From: JAJPJE01 sp963848375
GTDB taxonomy: Bacteria; Acidobacteriota; Terriglobia; Terriglobales; Acidobacteriaceae
NCBI GenBank assembly: GCA_963848375.1
Contig: CAWKDK010000018.1
Location: 1 to 64,000, forward strand
DNA length: 64,000 nucleotides
Reading direction: 5' to 3'
The translations under genes were made by a program, and so were the position numbers. The notes beneath the pieces were generated by a model, which saw only the letters and a program-made list of their open reading frames with translations, did no database searches and had not been told where the DNA came from. This document shows positions 28,101-36,704 of this stretch, one piece after another (positions within the stretch are counted from its first letter, which is position 1; every line of letters starts with the position of its first letter).

Positions 28101-28835
28101 TCAGTTCAAGATACGGATTGCGCGAGCAACGCCGTCTGGGCCGACCACCACATCAGCCGCCACGACATTACTCGTGCGTGAAGGTGATGACATGCCCAAA
28201 GCCGAAGCCGGCAGATTCATGCGAATCACTTCCATCGCTCCAGAACAGCTGATCTGATCGCAGTACATCAAATTTCGAAAATCAGGCGGCAGGGGATTTG
28301 TGGTGGCTTCTGCAGAAGTGTTTTCTGTTTTCTTAATGGTCGTTCTGTGATGTACGCGGGGCGTAACAACTTTCACGTCCGCGATTGTCTTCGGCGTCTC
28401 GCTTTTGGCCTGATTCTCAGGCTGTGCACTCGCTCCGTTGGGCATGGGTTGTACTTTGGCGGTTGCCTGCGGCGAAGGTGCTTTGCGGTTTCCAAAAAGG
28501 ATGATCGCGCCCACCAGCAACACAGCTGCGATAGCCGCTCGCCAAACCAGAGTCGACATGGGCCGCATTGGTTTCGTAGCCGTCGAAAAGCTCGACACAG
28601 CCTGGAATTGCGCGCGATATCCTTTCAAAATGCTTTCATCGAGTGTTGCAGGAATCACGGGAGCGTTGTCACGGAGCAGATGCAGCTGATTGCTCAGTTG
28701 CTCCTCTATCTCGATCCACTGACGGCATGCGGAACAATGTTCGATGTGAGCGGCGACATCTGCGCTAAGCCCGCCCTCAGTCAGGAAACGCAAAGGACTT
28801 GATTCGACGTGATCGTGCAGTTCGTTGCAAGTCAT
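28101..28835 (-). CDS. Anti-sigma factor with zinc-finger (zf-HC2-like)
   Basis: 244 residues from the ATG at 28835, which overlaps the sigma factor stop (ATGA), so the two are coupled. The N-terminus has the ZAS motif HIEHCSACRQWIEIEEQL with His-x3-Cys-x2-Cys, a linker, one membrane helix (AAIAAVLLVGAIILF), a Pro/Ala/Lys-rich periplasmic linker and a C-terminal TonB-like domain (VVVGPDGVARAIRIL). It sequesters the ECF sigma factor and is expected to release it on an envelope signal. Confidence 0.88.
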   Translation of the reverse strand: MTCNELHDHVESSPLRFLTEGGLSADVAAHIEHCSACRQWIEIEEQLSNQLHLLRDNAPVIPATLDESILKGYRAQFQAVSSFSTATKPMRPMSTLVWRAAIAAVLLVGAIILFGNRKAPSPQATAKVQPMPNGASAQPENQAKSETPKTIADVKVVTPRVHHRTTIKKTENTSAEATTNPLPPDFRNLMYCDQISCSGAMEVIRMNLPASALGMSSPSRTSNVVAADVVVGPDGVARAIRILN

Positions 28836-29485
28836 ATCAGGCACCCTTCGGTACCGGTGTTGCGGAATGCAGCCTGTCTCTCGCGCTGCAGCTTGAGCTT
28901 TTCGGCGAGCAATTTATGCCCGCGATTGAGACGTGACCGCACGGTACCGACAGCACATCCCAGCCGCGTCGCCGCGTCTGCGTAGGACATCTCACAAAGA
29001 TCGCAAAGCACAACTACCTGCCTATAGTGTTCCGGTAAAGAGGCAACGGCCGCTCGAACGTTGCCGATCAGCTGATCTTGAACAACCTGGTTGGGCGACT
29101 CGGGCGCGGGCCCTACGAGTCGGGCAATGACTTCGGCATCGTCGGGCAGCGGCTCAAATGGACGCTCACGCCGATCGATCTTTCGCACCAGGTTGCGCGC
29201 GATTCCGAAAACGAATGCGCCCAGTTCACCTTGCTTTGGATCGAATCGAGCTCGGTTCTGAAGCAAGGTGAGAAAGACCTCCTGGGTAACCTCTTCGGCT
29301 GCGAATTTCGAACCGGTCATGTAATAGGCATAGCGGAAAATGCCAGCCTTGAGTCGCTCATAAAGAGCGAGGAACGCGTGCTCGTTTCCGGAAACGGCCA
29401 GCCCCAACAACTCGACATCCGATCTGCTTTCGGTCGACGGCATACGCTCTGGCAGCATCTCCGGATTGACGGTCAACACTTTCAC
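28832..29485 (-). CDS. ECF sigma-70 family RNA polymerase sigma factor
   Basis: Sigma region 2 is ALYERLKAGIFRYAYYMTGS plus AEEVTQEVFLTLLQN. Region 4 is ASLPEHYRQVVVLCDLCEMS plus AVGTVRSRLNRGHKLL. The start is uncertain: GTG at 29485 has GGGA upstream, while ATGs at 29458 and 29443 and a TTG at 29518 are alternatives. It is the first gene of the sigma, anti-sigma and secreted-protein operon and is divergent from proS. No target promoter was identified. Confidence 0.88.
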   Translation of the reverse strand: MKVLTVNPEMLPERMPSTESRSDVELLGLAVSGNEHAFLALYERLKAGIFRYAYYMTGSKFAAEEVTQEVFLTLLQNRARFDPKQGELGAFVFGIARNLVRKIDRRERPFEPLPDDAEVIARLVGPAPESPNQVVQDQLIGNVRAAVASLPEHYRQVVVLCDLCEMSYADAATRLGCAVGTVRSRLNRGHKLLAEKLKLQRERQAAFRNTGTEGCLI

Positions 29486-29545
29486 TAGGTATTCCCACCA
29501 GGAACAAAAAGGTTCCAAAACTTTCGCGCGAGAGTTCGGCTCGGT

Positions 29546-31012
29546 ATGGCAAACTCAAAGAATATGAAGATTACTCCTCGGGCAGAAGATTTTTCCGCGT
29601 GGTATCAGGATGTGGTGTTGCAGGGCGACATGGCCGAGCCTGCCGAAGTGGTGAAGGGCTGCATGGTCATCAAGCCGAACGGGTATGCAGTCTGGGAACT
29701 GTTGCAGGGCGAGTTGGACCGCCGCTTCAAGGCCACCGGTCATAAAAACGCGTATTTCCCGCTGTTTATCCCCGAGAGTTTTCTGCGCCGCGAAGCCGAA
29801 CACGTGGAAGGATTTTCACCGGAGTTGGCCGTGGTGACCATCGCGGGCGGCAAGAAACTGGAAGAACCGTACGTGGTTCGGCCAACATCGGAGACCATCA
29901 TCGGGCATTTCTTCTCGAAGTGGATCAAGAGCTATCGCGACCTGCCGCTGCTGCTGAATCAGTGGGCGAATGTGGTGCGGTGGGAGTTACGCACGCGTAT
30001 GTTCCTGCGGACGACGGAGTTCTTATGGCAGGAAGGACATACGGCGCATGCCTCCCAAGAGGAAGCGCACGAAGAGGCGGTGCGGATTCTGCATCTCTAC
30101 GCGGACGTCGCCGAGCAAGTGATGGCGATGCCGGTGATTCGTGGAGTGAAATCTCGCGCCGAAAAGTTCGCAGGCGCTGATCGGTCCTTTGCGATCGAAG
30201 CCATGATGCAGAACGGTTTGGCGTTGCAGGCGGGAACCAGTCACGAACTGGGGCAGAACTTCGGCAAAGCCTTCAATGTTCAATTCCAAAGCAAAGAAGG
30301 CAAGCTCGAATACGTGTGGCAGACCAGTTGGGGCGTGAGCACTCGGCTGATCGGCGGTCTGATCATGACGCACTCGGACGATAAGGGCCTGGTGCTGCCT
30401 CCGAAGCTGGCGCCGACAAAGGTGGCGATCGTGCCTATCTTCCGCAAAGAAGGCGAGAAGGCCACGGTGCTCGAAGAGGTGGGTAAGATCGCTGAATCGC
30501 TCAGGACGGCTGGTATCTCAGTGGAAGTCGATGCTCGGGAAGAACTCAGCCCGGGAGCAAAGTTCTTCTACTGGGAGCAACTGGGCGTGCCCGTGACCAT
30601 CGAAATTGGTCCGCGAGACGTGGCGGCAGGTACGGTGGTGGTTAAACGGCGCGACCTGGGAACGAAAGATCCGCAGAAGCGGGAGGGGCTTGTCGCGTAT
30701 GTGCAAGGTTTGCTGGAACGCATGCAAGCGGAATTGCTTGAGACTGCGCGGAAGCGCATGAAAGAAAACACGCTAATCGCGAACAGCCTGGACGAAGTCG
30801 CGCAGATCCTTGGCAACACTACCGCCGAAAAAGGCGGCGGCAAGTTCCTGATGGCCCATATAAAGGATGATCCAGCCTGTGATGCGCGAATCAAGGAATT
30901 GAAGGCGAGCGTGCGTTGCATTCCGTTGGTAGACGAGTACGACGGTCCGGGGAAGTGCATCGTGACGGGCGAGACGGTGGAGCACCGCTCGGTGATCGCG
31001 AAGGCTTACTGA
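29546..31012 (+). CDS. proS: Prolyl-tRNA synthetase, archaeal/eukaryotic type
   Basis: A 488-residue class II synthetase without the bacterial editing insertion. Motif 1 is in YFPLFIPESFLRREAEHVEG, and motif 2 is around TRMFLRTTEFLWQEGHTAHA. It has GTSHELGQNFGKAF for the Pro pocket, an anticodon-binding domain (KVAIVPIFRKEGEKATVLEE), and a C-terminal domain ending in Tyr with a Cys pair. The length and order match the short archaeal-type ProRS that some Acidobacteriota, mycoplasmas and Deinococcus use. It charges tRNA-Pro. It starts 60 bases from the divergent sigma factor gene. Confidence 0.95.
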   Translation: MANSKNMKITPRAEDFSAWYQDVVLQGDMAEPAEVVKGCMVIKPNGYAVWELLQGELDRRFKATGHKNAYFPLFIPESFLRREAEHVEGFSPELAVVTIAGGKKLEEPYVVRPTSETIIGHFFSKWIKSYRDLPLLLNQWANVVRWELRTRMFLRTTEFLWQEGHTAHASQEEAHEEAVRILHLYADVAEQVMAMPVIRGVKSRAEKFAGADRSFAIEAMMQNGLALQAGTSHELGQNFGKAFNVQFQSKEGKLEYVWQTSWGVSTRLIGGLIMTHSDDKGLVLPPKLAPTKVAIVPIFRKEGEKATVLEEVGKIAESLRTAGISVEVDAREELSPGAKFFYWEQLGVPVTIEIGPRDVAAGTVVVKRRDLGTKDPQKREGLVAYVQGLLERMQAELLETARKRMKENTLIANSLDEVAQILGNTTAEKGGGKFLMAHIKDDPACDARIKELKASVRCIPLVDEYDGPGKCIVTGETVEHRSVIAKAY

Positions 31013-31065
31013 TTTGGTGGATCGCGGGCAGTCGATTACTCGGCTGCCGCCGATCGTGAGAAGAC

Positions 31066-31491
31066 TTACGCCACTGCCGGCCTCTTGAATGCAGCCACGA
31101 CCTCAGGCTGAAGCATGTACCAGATAATCACGCCATTGATAGCGAGGCGTACCAACCGAAAGATTACTCCGACCGGATGGATGAACGCTAAAGCGAACAT
31201 CCCCAGGATGCCTAGAGCTAAGAAGATGCCGTTGAAGATGATGGTCAGGATGCGTGCCCACTCCTGCAGCGTCCACAAGCCCCAGGCGACGATGGCGGTT
31301 ACGAGTGCCATGAGGAGGAAAAATGCTCCCCCTATTACTCCGGCAAATGCCGCTATGGGGCCGAACTGATGGCCTACCATGGCGGCAATGAACGATGATC
31401 CCAGGAGCAGCGCCAACCCCGGTATCAACAAAAATGCGGCGCAGATCCAGGAAAGGATCGCGAGAATCACAACACCGGTTGGCTTTTGCAT
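31066..31491 (-). CDS. Small integral membrane protein
   Basis: 141 residues from the ATG at 31491 (GGAG 7 bases upstream). It has four hydrophobic helices (VVILAILSWICAAFLLIPGL; a Gly/Ala-rich second; AIVAWGLWTLQEWAR; VIFRLVRLAINGVIIWYML). It resembles uncharacterised bacterial four-helix membrane proteins. No enzymatic residues are evident. It is convergent with proS and divergent from the trp cluster, sharing its promoter region. Confidence 0.7.
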   Translation of the reverse strand: MQKPTGVVILAILSWICAAFLLIPGLALLLGSSFIAAMVGHQFGPIAAFAGVIGGAFFLLMALVTAIVAWGLWTLQEWARILTIIFNGIFLALGILGMFALAFIHPVGVIFRLVRLAINGVIIWYMLQPEVVAAFKRPAVA

Positions 31492-31576
31492 ATGCCGCTC
31501 CGCTTGTTTGGCTTGCGAAAGGTGTACCGCAAAAGCGTGATGTCGGCAATAGACAAATCGTTGACATCGCCTGAGT

Positions 31577-31618
31577 GTGCAGCCGCTTAGCTGCACGTAT
31601 AATCAATGATTACTTCGA
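31577..31618 (+). promoter_or_regulatory. Candidate promoter/operator of the trp-aro cluster
   Basis: TATAAT at 31598-31603 is an ideal -10 box, 15 bases before the trpC start, so the leader would be very short. Directly upstream lies a perfect inverted repeat GTGCAGC-CGCTTA-GCTGCAC (31577-31596) covering the spacer. No consensus -35 sits 16-18 bases away. The TTGACA at 31561 is 31 bases off and was not used. The palindrome could be an operator for a repressor or a hairpin; neither is proven. Confidence 0.45.
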
Positions 31619-32434
31619 ATGTCAGCGAAACTAGACCAGATCGTGGCCGCGACCCGGCGCGTGGTGGCTTCCGCCAAGGCCAGTGCCGACTTTGCGCAAC
31701 TGGAGCGTTACGCCCGCGAACATACTCCTCGCGAGTTTGCGCATTCATTGCGCCAAGCTGCCAGGAACGGTGGCGTGGCCGTGATTGCGGAGTTGAAGAA
31801 GGCTTCGCCGTCGCGGGGGGTGATCCGCGCGAGCTTCCATCCCCAGGCCCTGGCAACTGAGTTGGAGCAAAATGGCGCCACTGCGCTTTCTGTCCTGACG
31901 AACGAAGAGTTCTTTCACGGATCGCTTGATTACCTGCGCGAAGCATCGGCCGCAGTACATATTCCGTGCCTGCGGAAAGACTTCATCGTTGACGAGTTCC
32001 AGTTGCTGGAAGCGCGAGCCAATGGCGCGGATGCGGTGCTGCTCATTGTGGCGGCTTTGAGCGATGGCGAATTGCGGGATCTGCACACAAAATCCAAAAC
32101 GTATGGGCTGGACGTGCTCTGCGAAGTGCATGATGCACAGGAGTTGAAGCGGGCGGAAGACCTCGGATTCCAAGTGATTGGCGTGAACAACCGCAATCTG
32201 CGCACGTTTGAGGTTGACCTGAACACATCGCTGGAACTCAGCTCCAAGTTTCCACCGAATGTGACCCGGGTAGCGGAGAGTGGAATCCATACGGGCATGG
32301 ATCTGCACATTCTGCGCGAAGCCGGCTATCACGCATTTCTGATCGGCGAATCGTTAATGAAGCGCGACCATCCTGGTGAAGAGCTGGCGCGATTGCTGGC
32401 GGAAGTGCAGCGGGCGTCGGTGGGGCGCGCATGA
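31619..32434 (+). CDS. trpC: Indole-3-glycerol phosphate synthase
   Basis: A 271-residue TIM barrel that converts CdRP to indole-3-glycerol phosphate. Phosphate- and substrate-binding motifs: VIAELKKASPSRGVIR (catalytic Lys), LRKDFIVDEFQLLEAR (catalytic Lys), GVNNRNLRTFEVDL, and VAESGIHTGMDLH. It opens the aromatic cluster, and its stop overlaps the trpF start by four bases (ATGA). trpD, trpE and trpG are not in the window, so the early trp steps are encoded elsewhere. Confidence 0.96.
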   Translation: MSAKLDQIVAATRRVVASAKASADFAQLERYAREHTPREFAHSLRQAARNGGVAVIAELKKASPSRGVIRASFHPQALATELEQNGATALSVLTNEEFFHGSLDYLREASAAVHIPCLRKDFIVDEFQLLEARANGADAVLLIVAALSDGELRDLHTKSKTYGLDVLCEVHDAQELKRAEDLGFQVIGVNNRNLRTFEVDLNTSLELSSKFPPNVTRVAESGIHTGMDLHILREAGYHAFLIGESLMKRDHPGEELARLLAEVQRASVGRA

Positions 32435-33112
32435 CCTGGGTGAAGATTTGCGGCACCACTAGCGTGGAAGACGCGCTAACCGCCGTAGAAGCTGGTGCCG
32501 ATGCTTTGGGATTTGTCTTCGCCACCAGTCCGCGGAGAGTGACGGCCGAACAGGTGCGTGCGATTGTTGCCGAACTTCCAGCGTCAGTCGAGAAGGTTGG
32601 CGTCTTCGTAAATGAAAGCGCAGAGCGTATTCGCGAGATCGTGAAGGGCACAGGACTGACGAGCGTCCAACTACATGGTGAAGAAAGCGACCGGTTGCTG
32701 GCCGAAGTAAATGCCATGCAGACGGCTGACGGCCGGAAACCGAAGCTCTATCGCGCGATGCATTTGCCCGAACACTTCGCGGTTGAATTGAATCAGGGAT
32801 TCAGCTGGCCGGAAGATGCAGCCAAGCCGGACGCGATCCTGCTCGACGCAGGTCACGGCCAGGTACGCGGGGGCAGTGGAAAGAAGTTCGACTGGCAGGC
32901 CGCTGTGCCGCTGGTGGAAGCCATCGAGACACAGATTCCGGTGATCGTCGCCGGAGGGCTTGATCCGGAAAATGTTGCCGAGGCGATTCGCCTCTTCCAG
33001 CCGTATGGCGTCGACGTGGTTTCGGGAGTCGAAGCAAGTCCGGGGAAGAAAGATCCTGCAGAAAGTCCGCGAGTTTGTTCGCGCAGCGCGGCGCGCGAGT
33101 GTGATGGTTTAG
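32431..33112 (+). CDS. trpF: Phosphoribosylanthranilate isomerase, frameshifted near its end
   Basis: A PRA isomerase TIM barrel (VKICGTTSVEDALTAVEAG; VSVQLHGEES-like SVQLHGEE; ILLDAGHGQVRGGSGKKFDW; VIVAGGLDPENVAEAI; GVDVVSGVEASPGKKD). The normal C-terminus KVREFVRAARR...VMV and its stop at 33110-33112 are in the +1 frame. Removing one base at 33061 gives KKDPAKVREFVRAARRASVM and a 226-residue protein. As read, the frame instead runs on into trpB, making an apparent 632-residue TrpF-TrpB fusion. I interpret this as an indel, not a true fusion. It isomerises PRA to CdRP. Confidence 0.9.
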
Positions 33113-33114
33113 CT

Positions 33115-34329
33115 ATGGCGATTGTTCAGAGGCGAGCACCGGGTTCAGTGGCGGCCGGGCGTTTTGGTCCGTATGGCGGACGCTACGTTCCGGAAACGCT
33201 GATGGCGGCATTACAGGAATTGGAGTCGGCGTACGAAAAGGCGAAAACGGATCCGGAGTTTCAGAGAGAGCTCGACGATCTGCTGAAGAATTTCGCCGGA
33301 CGTCCCACACCGTTGTTCTTCGCGAAGCGGTTGACCGAGCATCTGGGCGGCGCGCGCATTTATCTGAAGCGCGAAGACCTGCTGCACACAGGCGCGCACA
33401 AGATCAATAACTGCTTGGGCCAGGCGTTGCTTACGCGACGCATGGGCAAGCAGCGCGTGATTGCCGAGACCGGCGCCGGTCAGCATGGTGTGGCAACGGC
33501 TACGGTTTGCGCGCTCATGGGATTCGACTGCGTGGTTTACATGGGCTCGGAAGACATGCGGCGGCAGGAGCTGAACGTCTTCCGCATGCGATTGCTTGGG
33601 GCGGAAGTGCGCGGCGTGGATGCGGGGCAGCGTACGTTAAAAGACGCAATCAACGAAGCCATGCGCGATTGGGTGACGAATGTGCGGACCACCCATTATT
33701 TGCTGGGCAGTGTGCTGGGGCCGCATCCGTATCCGACGATGGTGCGCGATTTTCATCGCGTCATCAGCCGCGAAGCACGCGAGCAGATCATGAAGGCTGA
33801 GGGCCGGACGCCCGATGCGGTAATCGCGTGCGTCGGCGGCGGTTCCAACGCAATTGGCGCGTTTTACGAATTCATCCAGGACAAGAAGACGCAACTGATT
33901 GGCGTAGAGGCCGGTGGTTATGGCAACAAACTCGGCGAGCATGCCGCGCGTTTTCATGGCGGATCGCCCGGCGTGTTGCAAGGGACATTTTCATACGTGC
34001 TGCAGGATGAAGCGGGGCAGATCGCGAACACGCACTCGGTTTCGGCGGGATTGGATTATCCCGGCGTAGGTCCAGAGCACGGCTGGTTGAAGGATACGGG
34101 GCGCGCGATCTACACATCGGCGACCGACGATGAGGCACTGGCGGCTTGCCAGACGCTTTCGCGGTTGGAAGGAATCATTCCGGCGCTGGAGTCGTCGCAC
34201 GCGGTGGCGGAGTGCATCAAGCGCGCGCCGAAAATGCAGAAGTCAGAAGTCGTGATCGTCAATATCTCGGGCCGCGGGGACAAAGATATCGGCATTTTGC
34301 GCGAGAACCTGAAGGGAATTTCTGGCTAA
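33115..34329 (+). CDS. trpB: Tryptophan synthase beta subunit
   Basis: 404 residues from the ATG at 33115, two bases after the corrected trpF stop. It has RFGPYGGRYVPETLMAALQE, the PLP lysine in HTGAHKINNCLGQALL, ETGAGQHGVATATVCALMG, and the PLP phosphate site VGGGSNAIGAFYEF, with ESSHAV near the C-terminus. It condenses indole with serine to give tryptophan as a complex with TrpA, whose gene begins three bases after its stop. This is the canonical TrpB1, with the normal length. Confidence 0.96.
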   Translation: MAIVQRRAPGSVAAGRFGPYGGRYVPETLMAALQELESAYEKAKTDPEFQRELDDLLKNFAGRPTPLFFAKRLTEHLGGARIYLKREDLLHTGAHKINNCLGQALLTRRMGKQRVIAETGAGQHGVATATVCALMGFDCVVYMGSEDMRRQELNVFRMRLLGAEVRGVDAGQRTLKDAINEAMRDWVTNVRTTHYLLGSVLGPHPYPTMVRDFHRVISREAREQIMKAEGRTPDAVIACVGGGSNAIGAFYEFIQDKKTQLIGVEAGGYGNKLGEHAARFHGGSPGVLQGTFSYVLQDEAGQIANTHSVSAGLDYPGVGPEHGWLKDTGRAIYTSATDDEALAACQTLSRLEGIIPALESSHAVAECIKRAPKMQKSEVVIVNISGRGDKDIGILRENLKGISG

Positions 34330-34332
34330 GCG

Positions 34333-35121
34333 ATGCCGATAACTTTCCAACATAAGCCGGGCCTGGTCGCTTATATCACGTGTGGTGATCCCGATCTGGA
34401 GACTTCGCGCGAAGTGGCCCTAGCCGCGATTGCTGCGGGCGCGGATGTGCTCGAACTTGGTGTGCCGTTCAGCGATCCCGTTGCCGATGGTCCGGTGATC
34501 CAGGCTGCCAGTGATCGCGCGCTGAAGAACGACGTGAAACTCGGGGACGTGCTGAAGCTTGCGGCGGATATTCGCAAGCAAGCTCCGAAGGCCGGGCTGA
34601 TTGTGTTCTCGTATTTCAATCCGATTCTGCGCTATGGGTTGGAGCGATTTTGCGAAGACGCGGCGCAAGCCGGAGTAGATGGCGCACTCGTGACGGATCT
34701 GCCAGTGGAAGAAGCCGATGACTACATTCAGCTGATGCGCAGCCACAGTCTGGCAACAGTTTTTCTCGCGGCTCCCACCAGCACGGACGAGAGATTGAAG
34801 TCGGTTTGCGATGCTTCTACCGGGTTCGTTTATGCTGTTTCGCGAACCGGAGTTACCGGGGTGCGGCAACAACTCGCGACCGATGCGGGCGCGCTCGTCG
34901 GGCGTCTGCGGCAGTTCACGCAGTTGCCAATCGCGGTCGGCTTCGGAGTATCCAATCCACAGCAGTTCGCGGAAGTTGGAGCGTTCGCTGACGCGGCTGT
35001 TGTCGGCACGGCGATTGTGCAATTGATCGAGCGTTCTGGACAAGGAAGCAAAGCGGCTAACGCCGTGGCAGAATTCGTCGGCGGATTACGCGCCGGCACT
35101 TCGGCAGCAGTCAAAGCCTGA
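34333..35121 (+). CDS. trpA: Tryptophan synthase alpha subunit
   Basis: A 262-residue TIM barrel that cleaves indole-3-glycerol phosphate and channels indole to TrpB. Motifs: ELGVPFSDPVADGPVIQAAS (catalytic Glu), VTDLPVEEADDY (catalytic Asp), and the Gly-rich phosphate loop VAVGFGVSNPQQF-like IAVGFGVSNPQQFAEVGAF. It lies three bases after trpB. The N-terminus is shorter than in E. coli by about eight residues (MPITFQHKPGLVAYITCGDP), which is common in this phylum. Confidence 0.95.
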   Translation: MPITFQHKPGLVAYITCGDPDLETSREVALAAIAAGADVLELGVPFSDPVADGPVIQAASDRALKNDVKLGDVLKLAADIRKQAPKAGLIVFSYFNPILRYGLERFCEDAAQAGVDGALVTDLPVEEADDYIQLMRSHSLATVFLAAPTSTDERLKSVCDASTGFVYAVSRTGVTGVRQQLATDAGALVGRLRQFTQLPIAVGFGVSNPQQFAEVGAFADAAVVGTAIVQLIERSGQGSKAANAVAEFVGGLRAGTSAAVKA

Positions 35122-35146
35122 TTGGAAGAAGACGAGAGCCTGGCTC

Positions 35147-35470
35147 ATGGATATCAGCGACTGGCGTAAGAAAATTGACGATCTCGACTCGATGCTGGTC
35201 GATTTACTGAATCAGCGCGCGAATGCGGCCCAGGAAATTGGCCGGCTGAAGCGCCAGTCCGGCATGCCGATCTACGAGCCCAAGCGCGAGCAGGAGATCT
35301 TCGAAAACGTAAGCCGGATGAGCCGCGGTCCGCTGAAGGGGCGCCACCTGGTGCAGATTTATGAACGCGTGATTGACGTAATGCGCAATCTGCAGAAAGA
35401 AGAGATGGGCGTGCCCGATCATTCCGGCGAGGACGGCAAGACGGAATTTGATGCTGAGGTCAACGACTAG
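35147..35470 (+). CDS. aroQ: Chorismate mutase, AroQ class
   Basis: A 107-residue all-helical protein: WRKKIDDLDSMLVDLLNQRA with the Arg and Asp of the AroQ-type active site, IGRLKRQSGMPIYEPKREQE with Lys and Arg, and a closing helix before an acidic tail. It converts chorismate to prephenate, the branch to Phe and Tyr. It sits between trpA and DAHP synthase and so couples both branches in one transcript. A stand-alone mutase of this length is normal. The acidic tail DGKTEFDAEVND is unremarkable. Confidence 0.92.
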   Translation: MDISDWRKKIDDLDSMLVDLLNQRANAAQEIGRLKRQSGMPIYEPKREQEIFENVSRMSRGPLKGRHLVQIYERVIDVMRNLQKEEMGVPDHSGEDGKTEFDAEVND

Positions 35471-35594
35471 TTGTTAGTTGTCAGTTGGCAGTTGTCAGAG
35501 TAGGAACGCTCGATGACAACCATTGCTGGTGAACGCCAACTTGATATCTCAAGGCCCTGTCTGACAACTGACAACTGATAGCTGAGAACTAAAG
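35471..35594. repeat. Intergenic imperfect inverted repeat (GTTGTCAG family)
   Basis: The left arm 35471-35500 (TTAGTTGTCAGTTGGCAGTT) and right arm about 35558-35591 (CTGACAACTGACAACTGATA) are near-complementary over about 30 bases around an unrelated 55-base centre. The sub-motif GTTGTCAG recurs within the arms. Similar GTTGTCAG/CTGACAAC arrays are seen between genes in Acidobacteriota. It could fold in mRNA between aroQ and aroF, or be a small mobile repeat. No transposase gene is present. Confidence 0.6.
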
Positions 35595-36614
35595 ATGATT
35601 ATCGCAATGCAACCTGAAGCGTCGGAAAAGCAGATCCAGTCGGTGATCGATCACTTGGTGGCGATTGGCTTCGACGTTCATCGCAGTACTGGAGTCACGC
35701 AAACGGTGCTTGGCGCTGTAGGTGCGCGGGTCGATTTCGACCTGCGCGAACTGGAGTTGCTCGACGGCGTGCAACTGGTCCATCGCATCAGTGCGCCCTA
35801 CAAATTGGCAGCGCGAAACTTTCGGCCAGAGGGAACTGTCGTCAACCTTCCCAACGGCGTCACCGTGGGTGGCGAGCAGGTCGTCGTGATGGCGGGTCCG
35901 TGTTCCGTCGAATCGCGCGAGCAGTTGTTCACTACCGCGGAGATCGTTTCCAAAGCCGGAGCCAAGGTTTTGCGCGGAGGCGCTTTCAAGCCGCGATCTT
36001 CGCCGTATTCGTTCCAGGGTATGGGCGAAGACGGGCTGAAATTACTGCGCGAAGCGGGCGACAAATATGGGCTGCTGGTGATCAGCGAAGTGATGGAGAT
36101 CTCCCAGATCGAGCTGATGATGCCGTATGTCGACATCCTGCAGATTGGCGCGCGCAACATGCAAAACTTCAACCTGTTGCGCGAACTCGGCAAGGTTCGC
36201 AAGCCTGTGCTGCTGAAGCGTGGCATCGCGGCGACGATCGAAGAGATGTTGCTTTCGGCGGAGTACGTGATGTCCGGCGGCAATTATGACGTGATCCTGT
36301 GCGAGCGCGGCATTCGCACCTTCGAGACCTATACGCGCAACACCATGGATATTTCCGCGATCCCGGTTTCTAAGAAACTTTCGCACCTGCCGATAACTGC
36401 GGATCCTTCGCATGGCACCGGGCGCCGCGACAAAGTTGCGCCAATGGCGCGAGCTTCTGTTGCTGCGGGCGCTGATGCGCTGTTGATCGAAGTGCATCAT
36501 GATCCGGAGAAGGCGCTGTCGGACGGCGCACAGTCGCTCTTTCCTGCGCAGTTTGAAAAATTGATGCAGGAGCTGAGGATCATTGCGTCGGCAGTTGGGC
36601 GCACCATCGCGTAA
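35595..36614 (+). CDS. aroF: 3-deoxy-7-phosphoheptulonate (DAHP) synthase with N-terminal regulatory domain
   Basis: A 339-residue type I-beta enzyme, first step of the shikimate pathway. The ferredoxin-like regulatory domain is residues 1-75 (QIQSVIDHLVAIGFDVHR). The barrel follows: VVVMAGPCSVESREQL, RGGAFKPRSSPYSFQGMG, CERGIRTFETYTRN, ITADPSHGTGRRDKV and the metal-site LIEVHHDPEKALSDG. The regulatory domain type usually gives feedback inhibition by Tyr or Phe. It forms part of the trp-aroQ-aroF-tyrA supraoperon, though the repeat-rich 124-base gap could hold its own promoter. Confidence 0.94.
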   Translation: MIIAMQPEASEKQIQSVIDHLVAIGFDVHRSTGVTQTVLGAVGARVDFDLRELELLDGVQLVHRISAPYKLAARNFRPEGTVVNLPNGVTVGGEQVVVMAGPCSVESREQLFTTAEIVSKAGAKVLRGGAFKPRSSPYSFQGMGEDGLKLLREAGDKYGLLVISEVMEISQIELMMPYVDILQIGARNMQNFNLLRELGKVRKPVLLKRGIAATIEEMLLSAEYVMSGGNYDVILCERGIRTFETYTRNTMDISAIPVSKKLSHLPITADPSHGTGRRDKVAPMARASVAAGADALLIEVHHDPEKALSDGAQSLFPAQFEKLMQELRIIASAVGRTIA

Positions 36615-36704
36615 AGACGTTTCGTGTGCGACGATCGGATCAGAGGGCGCACCGTTTTCATTGACGATTGTTGTTTGTGAAACTCGAAACGTGAAACGGC
36701 ATTT

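Noticed and set aside
31561..31603. TTGACA and TATAAT as a matched promoter pair
   Set aside because: The spacing is 31 bases, too long for a sigma-70 promoter. Only the -10 box was kept.
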